This document shows, piece by piece, positions 46,657 to 57,192 of a DNA stretch of 64,000 nt. The position numbers and the translations under genes were made by a program. This stretch comes from Strigamia acuminata (Eukaryota > Arthropoda > Chilopoda > Geophilomorpha > Linotaeniidae), in assembly GCA_949358305.1 (NCBI GenBank), contig OX442324.1, positions 5,647,575 through 5,711,574 of the forward strand, written 5' to 3'. The stretch's first letter is position 1; every line of letters begins with the position of its first letter. Below the pieces are notes generated by a model that ran no database searches, was not told where the DNA came from, and was given only the letters and a program-made list of their open reading frames with translations.

Positions 46657-49600
46657 AATCTGACGATTTTAATTCTTTAATTTATAAAGAAGACGAATAT
46701 AATACACTTTTCAACAAGAAACACTTCTAAACTTTACTTTTGACAAAATAAAATTAAACTTCGCGTTTGTTTGACACGTGTTAGCTTTTGCAGGTTACAC
46801 GGCACACAAAATTCGAATCGTGACTGAAATCGGGACGGCGTGGTCAAGATGACTCTGGAACACGTCTTCTGGTCTGGTCTGGATGCGAATGATCAGTATC
46901 TGATCTGGTCCTCCTTTAATAGCAGGGGGCTGGGGATCCCTAGATCTCCCAACTTCTGATTGGCGGATGTTAGTGTCGGCCAATGGTATAAAGGACGTTA
47001 CATCTATTTAGTAGTTCTCTACTAAGTCCGTTCCCTTCGAGATTCAATTTTACCGATAAAATAAAATTCCTTCGGGAAGACATTCGTAAAATATTGTATT
47101 TTTCAAATGAAAATAAAATAAACTTACTTCAATCTTCTTGAACTTTGGGATTTTTACCAATCCAAATAATTAAATAACTTTTCTTCAAAAAATATTTTTC
47201 TTTGATTATTCCGTTTAGTGTGTAATATCATTACAACCACAGTTTTAATAAAGTTTTCTCAAACTCTCAATTTTTCTTATTCTTATTCAATTATCGTTCA
47301 AATAATCATTCCTTTGTAATTGAAATCTATTTTCGATTCCCAACATTGTGTATTCATTTCCAATAGGAAGAATAATTTGACCAAGTCTTTACTTTTTCGG
47401 GTTTAAATTCCATTTTTCGAGTGTGAAAAAATAAATTTTCACCATCCATCTCCCCCTTTTTTAACAAATTTTTTTAACAAATAAAAATTCGTTAAAATTC
47501 TTTAAATTTGTTTTGCGAGAAAAATTATCTAATTCTCTAATCTTCCAAAAGAAAATATTCGAAATTTTACTTTAAACGATAAAGTTATTGGTACAAATGT
47601 GTACTTGTTTTTCGGGAGAAAACTATTCGACAATCCTTTAGACTTTTGGGTAAAAATTATTCATCAAATCTTTCTTTTTTGATGACAATTGCTTTGATTT
47701 TTCGAAAGAAAATATCTAGCTAAATTCCACTTTTCCTGAGCGGACAATTGTTTTCACAATTAGTTATTCCTTTGCGATATTTACGAAGGACGTGTCTTTG
47801 ATTATTCGTTTTAATAATTTTCGTCCCCCTTATCTCTAATAACGAGATGTTTTTGCAGAGATCTTTTATCTTTTGAATGAAAGAATATTTAAATCTCAAT
47901 TGTCGTAAATACCTTCATCTGCTGCAGCATTTCCTCAATTTGAACTTTTCAAATGAAAAGACAAATCTGGAGAACTTTCACTGTCAAACTTCTATTCCTA
48001 TCGCGCCAAAATTCGTAATTCACTGGTTTGGAATTCCGTATAACACGTGACACAATAACAGTATCGATGTCACAATTAAGCAGTTTACTACTCGGTCCGC
48101 GCGAGGACATGTAAATTACTTTTTTCCGATAAAAATAATTTTTCTTTGAAAAATATTTGAAATTGATTTTTCACAACTACTTTTGAATGAAATAAAATGA
48201 AGTTATTCCAACTTTTCGTTAATTGCTCACACATAACATTCCCTTTACTGTGGGATTTGCATCGAAATTCCATTTTTAAAGAACCTTTCTTTTACTTATC
48301 GCAAATAAAACATATTCAATCGTTTTTCTGATTAAACTTTAACACGTAAATTACGAACGAAATATATGATGACATTCCATTAACCTTTAGGAAAATTGAC
48401 TAAATTCTTAATTTTTAGAGAAAAATAATGTATCTAGAATCTTTCCTTTTCCGAATAAAATCTATGTTCAAAATAGAAGATAAATCTTGTGCAATTCTTA
48501 GTTTTTTCGAATGGAAAAATACAACTTTTCATCAGCGGTGATTTATTTGATTTTTCCGAAAGAAAAATAATTACTTTGAAACTTATTTTCTTCGTTTAAA
48601 TCAGCTATCTGATTTTAAAGCTTCAATCCAATTAAAAAATATTCGCTCCGTAAATATTTCATGTGGCAAAGTTCATAGCCACAAATGGATTTGTTATTCC
48701 GGTTTTAAGAAATCATGTGGGAAAATGTCCGATTAGATTACTAAAAATATTCGTTGTTTTTCAAACAGCTAAATTTCATTTAGAAATTCTCAAAATTTGG
48801 GAGACCCAAATATCGTTGGAAACTTAAAACACTGTTAAATTTCCGAAAGGAAAGATTGAATGAAATCCTTTTACTTTTCCGAGGGAAAGCGTTTATCGTG
48901 ATTCGTAACTTTCAATGTAAAAAATACTATTCTACGTGGTCGGCAACTTCATTCGCCGCCATTTTATATTTTCTTAATTTCCATTGTCCCGAAGGAAAAA
49001 ATGTACTTTTTGTGAAAATAGTTAATTCCTTCAAATAAAGGTAATATTCATTTCGATTTGCAAATCTTTTCTGCGAAATGGAGTGTGTTGTTTTTCTCCA
49101 ACAACTAAATTATCTTTGGTACCGATGGCAGTGGAAAAATTAGTTCGCGACACTTAAATAAATCTCTACGAACCTTCTGTAACATTTCTCCGCTGTCTTT
49201 TATCTGTTGTCCGCCATAATTTCCAAGCATTCGTTCGCACCTTGCGTTGAAGGTTTGAGTAGCTTCCCTGCTGCGTTTGATACGGAGATCGACGCGTATT
49301 GCTATGGCGCGTGGTCGCTGGCTATCGGTGTCGACGTACAGTTACAAGAAACTTAATTTCTTGTAAATATTTCCAAATAGTTGCGGTGTTTTCTTCGTTT
49401 TAACTTTTCAGGTGGAAAGATAAATTCGTAAGAAGTCCGCCTTCTAAACTTGTATGTTTTTAGCTTTTCGAAATAAAACAAACTTCGAAAAAAATATCTG
49501 TATTCTTATTTCACTCGAAACTTTTTTTTGATTTCTTATTTAAAATACTTCGTATTCCTTAAATTGTCGAACGAAAATAGTAAAGAGAGTTCACTAAACG

Positions 49601-50404
49601 TTTCCATTTCGTCAGTTTAACTTTTCACATGAAAATATAAACTGAAAATCTATTTGTCTGTTTTAACTAAAATTTTTTTGTTAATATCGGATTCAAGATT
49701 CGCTTTTGCAATTCGATCGAATTAATTTGCAACCTATTTCAGTGATCGTGTGATAGGTCTATAACTTCCGAAATTCCTAGTTAAAGGACAGTTTTGGTGT
49801 TTCTCAAGAAAATAAACATGGTTTGAAACTGGTCTGTTTTTTAACTAAATCTTTTAGTTAAATATTTATCTCAAAATTCACTTTTACAATTCTATCGAAT
49901 TTAATTGCAACCTAATCTCGGTGGGACCTCCACGTGTGAGATTAGGTGGTAGTCTTTGAAATCCCTAAAATCTTCAAACGAAAATAATGAAGGAAAATCT
50001 ACTACGTATTTCTATTTCATCAGTTTAACTTCTTCACATGGAAATATAAACTGAAAATTTAATCTGTCTATTTTTAACTTAAATCTTTTAGTTAAATATT
50101 TATCTCCAATATTCACTGTTGCAATTCAATCGAATTTAATTGCAACCTAATCTCGGTGGGACCTCCACGTGTGAGATTAGGTGGTAGTCTTTGAAATCCC
50201 TAAAATCTTCAAACGAAAATAATGAAGGAAAATCTACTACGTATTTCTATTTCATCAGTTTAACTTCTTCACATGGAAATATAAACTGAGAATTTAATCT
50301 GTCTATTTTTAACTTAAATCTTTTAGTTAAATATTTATCTCCAATATTCACTGTTGCAATTCAATCGAATTTAATTGCAACCTAATCTCGGTGGGACCTC
50401 CACG
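46657..50404 (-). other. Very long leader of the large element with recurrent hairpin motifs
   Basis: This 3.7 kb between the primer site and the gag-like ATG holds no supportable gene. It repeats a short imperfect palindrome, about CTTTTC-GAA-GAAAAT, every 40-150 bases (examples near 47098, 47610, 47697, 47942, 48500, 48553, 48845, 48875, 49400, 49622, 50030). CCCCCTT tracts (47452, 47824) repeat the purine-tract motif. The part next to the LTR is a 235-base tandem repeat. Confidence 0.65.
49914..50402 (-). repeat. Tandem repeat (235 bases) carrying the primer-binding site three times
   Basis: The sequence complementary to the tRNA end (plus strand AATCTCGGTGGGACCTCCA) occurs at 49914-49932, 50149-50167 and 50384-50402. 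The third is next to the LTR. Copies one and two are followed by CGTGTGAGATTAGG where the third is followed by CGTGTGACGGTGACG. Confidence 0.9.
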
Positions 50405-52317
50405 TGTGACGGTGACGACCACAACTCCCATTTAACAATGGTACCGGGAAGAGATCGCAATAAATAAACAGTGAATACAATACGAGATAAATACAAGACA
50501 GTTTATTGTTGGCAAACAATATGGATGAGCTAAATTATACATAGGACTAATGCCGACATTTGGCAAGTTAAATCAGCTATTAAACTATACAAAGAATTGG
50601 CCAACTGGCCCTAGAATAATATCACTACGGGTCTGGAATATGGGAGCGGTTTCCCCATCGCTCGACCTGATTATAGATGTCATCTTAAGCCGGATGGCTG
50701 TGTCCTGGAGTCCGATACGGCTTCGCTGGTTTCCTTGGTTCGCTGTGTAAACTATCGCACGTCGATAAATCGAATGATCTGAGCATTGCGGTTGACTTTG
50801 TCTGCACCGCCACAACTTTGGGAGGATATTGGTGTAAGTAAATGTATTCATTTACTTATCAATATTCCACTTATGAATTATATTTAATTCATATCGTTGT
50901 GAATTCTTATTTAGATATTTCGGGAATAAGTTGTCGTCAACTTATCGGTTATATTGAGTTCAATATGAGATTAAGTCTTCTGACTTGATTTTGGTCCAAC
51001 TGGTTGTCGAGTTTAAGTTTTTCTGTTATAAATAAAATGAAGATTAAGCTTCCCGTCGCAACACACAATTGCCATCGATTAGAATATACGCCTTGCCATG
51101 CAGAACGGTATCAAGCGTCCCCGGCGTCGCAGCACGGTCGTCCATCGAGTGGTTGACGGTACCACGTACACAGGGGTCGATAGCTCGCGGCTCCGCACAG
51201 CAGTTTTATCTCTCGCGGTACTAATAATAGACCGACTGCTTTGGCATCGAATACCATGAGAATCAGCTTGCCAAACACTTGGTGCTACTCGTGGTTACTG
51301 TAAAACAGACTGCTTTGGCACCATCAGGTGAAGGAACCGATTCTCAACAATACCGATGCTACTCGTGGTAACGGAATACGTTCATACCGAAAAAGACAAC
51401 TTGGTCCTGTCCGGAGGATACTGAATTGCACAACGGCGGGTTCTCCTTCGGCGTCGCAACCGTAGACTGTAACATTTATGCAACATAATAATCCCAGCAC
51501 TTCGACTTCAATTGCCGGCGGTGGCATGATTCTGTAGAATCATGCAACGGTTCTTTGCGAATAAATCAACAAAGAACCAAAAGGTTTTTTACGTGAACAA
51601 CGAATCATATTTCTTAAGTAACAATACCAAACAGAAAATAATCAAACAGAGCTGCGGAATGGCCGATTGTTTGGGTTTATATAACCTGACTGGATTTAAG
51701 GATTAATCCAGTCATCCAATTGGAACATGGGTTCCACGAATCCCTCCAATCCCGTATCACCGGAAGTGGATACGGAGGAGCATTTATGCAAATTATGCTA
51801 ATCCTTGTTACAACCGGAACTGGATACCCAGGACCGGAAATGGGTTCCACCAATCAGATTGATCGGTTGACCGATTGATCGCTAAACATTCTGTCCCGCA
51901 GAAATGGAAGTTACATTGTATTTAACAATGTCAGATACTTAATATATATTTATATTAATATTTAACACAATTTATTCACTTGATTAAATATACGTTTATA
52001 TTTAATCATGAGGTTTTCAAGTTCGTATTCGAATTTATCGCTAATTGCGATCGCGCCATCTAGTGGCAATATGGAGCATTGACAAATGCGGGTTTTAGCA
52101 GACGAATCTTCGTAATTATGCCGTGATACTTTAGTATCATGTGGAAATTAGTGTTTATTCTTAATAAACGAACATCTTTGTATTTGAAACATCATAAATG
52201 ACTTTATTCTAGACATTTATCAGTTTTACACAGAATATTGTAAAAATACCATCATATTGGCGCAACAGCGCTTTCTTGATAGAAAATAGGCATTTATAGC
52301 CATTGTAAACCGTCATA
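50405..52317 (-). repeat. 5' LTR of the large element
   Basis: Same sequence as 36726-38638 at offset 13679, with no difference noticed. Its right border with the formin intron (GTCAT|ACGCTT) matches the empty site in unit 1. Confidence 0.85.
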
Positions 52318-52370
52318 CGCTTCGATCGGAGACGAATGGAGACTAAAATAAATGTTGTTCGTTTATTTAG

Positions 52371-52474
52371 AGAGCTCTCAGTTCATGCCCGACGAAATAT
52401 GTCTCGTGGATAAATTGCTGAATGAAATTAGGCGCGGGTGTTTTAAATTGAAGAAAACGTCAGTTTGCAATTAA
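52371..52474 (+). pseudogene. INF2-like formin tail fragment 2, terminal exon
   Basis: Acceptor TTTATTTAG, then ESSQFMPDEICLVDKLLNEI and RRGCFKLKKTSVCN with TAA stop. Identical to the unit-1 terminal exon at 16639-16742. It is separated from its partner exons (36475-36707) by the LTR element. Confidence 0.65.
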
Positions 52475-54380
52475 CGTGTCAATCGTGTCATTGTTTTGTA
52501 ATGAATCGTGTAAATAGGTGTTTTCTTAAGCGTGTAGTGTGTGTGTATATACATATCAAGGTGTAGGCCTCATTAAATTTTTTATTTCGTAATCATCAAC
52601 TGTGTCTCTTCAAATTTTTAACAACTAACTTTATTCAATATTCAGTGATTAGACAAAATTCATTGTTTGTTTTTCAGCGAATTGTAGGAAATGGAATTAT
52701 TCGATTTTTTACATTTTGATTTGTTATTGAATCCGGGAAAAATTATTTTATTTTATTTATTATTTTTTAAATGGAGAAATAATCAAAATCGGTCAAAAAT
52801 TGAAAAAGTGTCAGAAATGAGCTCAATCGATCAGATATCTCAACAACTGTAGGAGTTAGGCATATGCATGTGATGTGTAATCGCTTTTCTAACTCATTTC
52901 TGATCGATTGAGCTCATTTCTGGGACTTTTTCAATTTTTGTCAATTTTGACAAAAACCCAAAGGCTAATCTATGGAGAAATGGTCAAAATCGGTCAAAAA
53001 TTGAAAAAGTGCCAGAAATGAGCTCAATCGATCGGAAATGAGCTAGAAAAGCGATTAAACATCACATTCCTATTCCTATATGTTACGGTTGCAGAGATAT
53101 GGTCAAAAAACGGAAATATCTCTGCAACTGTAACAGATAAGCATAGGAATGTGATAATTAATCCTCAGCTCTACTTATCTCCTTCCTCACTTCTTATCTA
53201 TTATCTCACCGGCCACCTCTCAAATCATCTCCAAAATTTGGATTTAGGGGTAGTCAAGGGTGGGGAATTTATTAAAAAAAAGAAAAAGCATGTGCATAAC
53301 AATGCTGACAGCTAACATGGCCATATAATAGCAATTAAAAGTTGTATAACTGGTCGTTTATCTCCTGATTTCAGCTTCCGTTTCCGTTTGCCTCTAAAAC
53401 CGTCAACGCCATTGGATTTCCCACCCTTGATTACCCCTGAATTCAATTTTGGAGATGATCAGAAGTAGCCAGTAAAGTATAATTATAATGTTTAAAATCC
53501 TTACACTTCTGAATGCGTATTTTATCATTAAGAGTAAAAGCATATCATTATTACGCGATGTAAACTGTTGCCTACTTTGAATTCATGAATTGTTGTGTTG
53601 CTGTAATGAGCAAGAATAAATAAGTCTTTATGTTACGAATTTACAAAACTTGAATCCTTGCTTCCACGACACTTGCCAATGTAACAGTTGCAAGAATCAT
53701 TGAACTGTGCCCCTTTATTTCCATGAGATTGACAGGACTGAAATGATAAAATTGTTTTATTTTTATTTTTATTACTACTCCAGAAAATTATCAACGTACA
53801 CAATGAAGGAACATCAGATTTTCATTTTAAAGTTTTCTTTTACTCTCCAAAGCGAACAAAATAGAAGTTCATTGGAACAACTATAGTTTCTTTAAAGTGG
53901 AAATGTAATAAATTTAAAACTTAAAGAAAAATAATGTGGTAAAGTTTGTTTATATCATACAGTATGTTTTTCTCATTAATTTAAAAAAATGGAATAGTTA
54001 TCCAAATAAAATATCCATGAAGATTAAAGTACAGGAAATTTGTGTTTAATGATAACTTTGTGTATAATTGACCAACTAATCATGTAAATGCTGAAACACA
54101 AACTTGTGTAATGTTATGATTTGCCATGTTATGCCAAAATTGTCACCAGAGGTTCATACCATTGATCATATGATCTCTGATGTCATGTTTTTCTTTAAGT
54201 TAACCATGGAGTAATTTCAAGTGCAAATCACTTACAAGAGTTCAAGCATTAAAACCGTAAGTTGTCACAAAACCAAGTTCTCTGATTCACAACAATTTCA
54301 ACTAGAAGTAATTCAAGGTAAAAAAGACTAAGCCAAAGTGAATAATATGTTTTATTCATTTTTTCTTACATAATTCTTAG
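52475..54380. other. Spacer and upstream region of gene copy 3
   Basis: Near-identical copy of 16743-18650 (offset about 35,730), including the hairpin block and the short MITE (53207-53479). Differences seen: two fewer GT in a GT repeat near 52545, and one base near 53264. No other gene. Confidence 0.7.
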
Positions 54381-56051
54381 ATGATTATTTCCAATCAATG
54401 GATTTTCGCCACTTATTTCTTAAGTTTACTTTGTTGTGCAAAACTGCAAGATGGATTGGATCAGTTTAAAGACTCAAATGAATTGTACAAACTGTCAATT
54501 TTTCAAGAAGCTTTAAGTACATACTCTAAACAGCCCATAGATATTGTTTTTGTTCTCGATGAATCTGGTAGTGTGGGCCCCACGTATTATGAAACTGAAA
54601 AGGATTTCGTCGGTACAGTAGCAAATAATTAAAAGTTTGCACTAATATTCTTTTCAAATTAAATTTCAATATTTTTGTTTTTGTTTTGCAGAAATTATTG
54701 GTAGAACTTTATCCATATCCAAAGATGATACAAGAGCAGCTTTAGTTTCATTTGGAGATAATTCTCTACTGCATTTTACCTATCTCTCTCGAATTGATGG
54801 CACTGCGTGTAGTTTTGTGAATGATGTAAAACAGGTTCAATTCAATAATGGTCAAACCAATACAGCATCTGGACTTAACATGGCCAATGACTTATTTTTA
54901 AATACGCAATCCCACACAAAGAAGTACACATAAGCATATATTCAAAAATTGAAATTTAGAACTTGTATTCAAATATATATATATTTTTCATTATAGAGTT
55001 ATAGTATTACTTTCAGACGGTGTTCATAACGAAGGAGAAAATCCGATCAGTGGTAGACTGAAAGCAAATGGTATTATTGTGTTTTGTGTTGGCATCGCAG
55101 CAGCAAACGAGGTTGAGCTACTCGGTATTGCGACTAATCCATCGCACGTTTACATAATTAAAGACTTTAACTATGTGAAAACCGTATATTTACAATTACG
55201 ACAAGGTAATGTTGTATGGAAAAGAACAAATGGTAAAGAATAACTTTTTTACCAAACAAATTTGTAGACATTCAAAATGTAGCATTTGCAAAACAGCCAA
55301 AACAGTATTGCCAAGGAACATGTGACTTGAATGCTGACTGTTACTGTGGCACTGATGGAGAATATACTTGTTACTGCAATGCCGGTTACATGGGTAGTGG
55401 TCAAATTGGTTTTTGTACAAGTAAGTTGTAATATAACTGTACAGAAATTTAAGTCAGTATTTAGCATGAATGAAATAAATCATACACAGAATGTCCGTAT
55501 GGCACTTATAACTCAATGGTGAATCAAATTCAGTGCACAAATTGTCCTTACAATTCGAATTCCACGCATGAAGCGGCAACTTCAGAAGCTGATTGCAAAT
55601 GCCATGATGGTTTCACCGGTACTGGCTGCAAATGTAAGTACAGTTTTGACAATACCGGTACCTAATTTCATGTTCTTTAGACACATAAATTTTTAGTTTC
55701 AGGATGTCCAAAATTGTATGCACCGATTGGGGGCCAGTTGGATCCAACAGAATGTGGTAATTCACTGAATGATAAATGTTCTTTTTGGTGTGATACCGGA
55801 TATTGTCCGTATAACGGAAGTGAACCAAATTGTTTGCAATTAAAGTCCAGAAAAACACAAAAACCCGAAAGGGTTTGCCTCATTACCCAAAAATGGAGTG
55901 GACAATCTTTTCGTTGTGAAGGTAACTGTTTTTTTTTTTAAATTTCTAATAACTTGTGAGAAATATATATATTTTCAGAGGCTCGTTGTGTGAAACCAAA
56001 GAATCCAGAAAATGGTTTGCTTGAATGCAATTCTGTCAACTATGCAGTAAA
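54381..56051 (+). pseudogene. SVEP1-like protein, gene copy 3, truncated
   Basis: Exons 1-6 and part of 7 (to about 56050) are present: signal peptide, vWA, EGF, GCC2-like and the start of the sushi block. The sequence is almost identical to copy 2; differences include ATG to ATA (Met to Ile) at 54537-54539. It stops inside the sushi codons after NSVNYAV, where an inverted Copia LTR begins. The rest of the gene is absent in the window. Confidence 0.85.
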
Positions 56052-56333
56052 TGTAGTTTTTGTTCTAATATGTTGGAGGCATAAAAATGGAGACGCGTGG
56101 TTGTTAGGTGAAAATATTAACAGTGATGGTTTTAATCTTAAACAGATGTTAAAAAGTGCGTGGAGCACCAAATACAATTCGGGTCACTGATTGGTCAGTG
56201 TCAGTGACAGGTGCACAGGTGACAAAGACACCTGGCGGACAGGAATACAACATTCAATAAACAACACTTCCCCTGAATGGCAATATTCCTACATTTTAAA
56301 ATTCAAAACATTTTTCTTAAACAATTCAGACAT
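56052..56333 (-). mobile_element. Copia-1-family fragment, 3' end, inverted
   Basis: The reverse complement of a Copia-1-type 3' LTR occupies 56052-56266 (TGTAGTTTTTGTTC ... AACAACA). The purine tract complement CTTCCCCTGAA follows, then about 60 bases of the internal 3' end. Homology stops near 56333. Scattered substitutions and small gaps relative to Copia-1 mark it as a different, older copy. Only one end is present, so it is truncated or lies at a rearrangement or assembly junction. Confidence 0.85.
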
Positions 56334-56829
56334 CTATCCTTCGGAAGCGAGTGCACCCGCAAAATCCGCACTTTGGGAGTGACTATTCCTCGGATTCCGG
56401 CCGGACCAAACTCTTCCGGAAAATGTCCGGGGGAATGCTGAGAGTGCCGATAGACGACATTCGATTTTATGTCGTGGATTTTTGTGCGGTTTGCGCCGTG
56501 TTTATTATTCGTACGAGATTTGGTATTTTCGCAGGGTTGTTGTCGCGCGAGATTCATCGGGGTAAAGCGAGTTCATCAACGACCTCGCCGGTGAATGTTG
56601 CTAAAAATCTGTGCAAGTGTTGTCAAATATTGCCGTGATTCGATGGAATTTTTGTCAGACATTGGGAAATTTTTTTTGACTTGTCCAACGCGCCAGTAAA
56701 TCGAGCGTCCACACGCGCCCACATGCGTGAACAGTGCACTCGCCCTCCGCGCCCCGTCGGCGTAGGCGCCGGCCGTCCCCCCTTTCTCTCTCTCTCTCTC
56801 TCTTCCGCCCGGGAATCGCCCTTCCGCCC
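56334..56829. other. Unassigned GC-richer spacer
   Basis: No gene is recognised. A CT microsatellite lies at about 56781-56802. Base composition shifts from AT-rich on the left to GC-rich on the right. A 95-codon plus-strand frame (56351-56638) has no recognisable domain. Confidence 0.4.
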
Positions 56830-56975
56830 GTCACCGAATTTTGTCAATATCTGATAAATTTCCACAGAATTGCAGCGACATTGTACGGGATATTTCTGCC
56901 CGATTTGACGGACTTATGTAAAACATTGTTGAAATTCCGTGGAAATTTATAAAATATTGACAAAGGTTGGTGACC
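56830..56975. repeat. Inverted-repeat (palindromic) element
   Basis: The arms of about 43 bases at 56830-56873 and 56931-56975 are imperfect complements (GTCACCGAATTTTGTCAATA against TATTGACAAAGGTTGGTGAC), around a 57-base loop. This is possibly a small MITE. Confidence 0.7.
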
Positions 56976-57192
56976 GACCCACGGCGCGTTGCGGCGCGGT
57001 CGGAGCACGCGACCCAATCCCCCCCTCCCCCCGTCCCCAAAAAACCACGCCCCGAGGAACCCCGAGGTTCGGTTTCCGACCGGGTCGCCTCTTGATCCGA
57101 CCCGGGGCGCGTCACGGCGCGGTCGGAGGACGGCCCTCGCCCCCAAAAACCACACTCCGGGTCACGTGGTCTCGCACCCGACTCTCTCAGTT
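56976..57192. other. GC-rich spacer before the satellite
   Basis: Holds a diverged direct repeat (CGGCGCGGTCGGAG at about 56991 and 57115) with C-rich tracts (CCCCCCTCCCCCC). No gene is supported. Confidence 0.5.

Larger units (their letters stand above)
36726..52317 (-). mobile_element. Large non-autonomous LTR retrotransposon with 1.9 kb LTRs, containing Copia-2
   Basis: It lies in the last formin intron of unit 2. Unit 1 provides the empty site at 16585-16590 (ACGCTT). The flanks share ACGCTT, so the target duplication is CGCT or up to six bases, depending on how the ends are drawn. Orientation is minus: the 5' LTR is 50405-52317, the primer-binding site is 50384-50402 two bases inside, the gag-like frame is minus, and the purine tract TTAAGGGGGA abuts the 3' LTR at 36726-38638. 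The primer site matches what I recall of the 3' end of tRNA-Gln. Apart from nested Copia-2, the internal region (about 5.8 kb) has no protease, integrase or reverse transcriptase. The LTR copies look identical, so insertion is recent and mobilised in trans. Confidence 0.85.
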
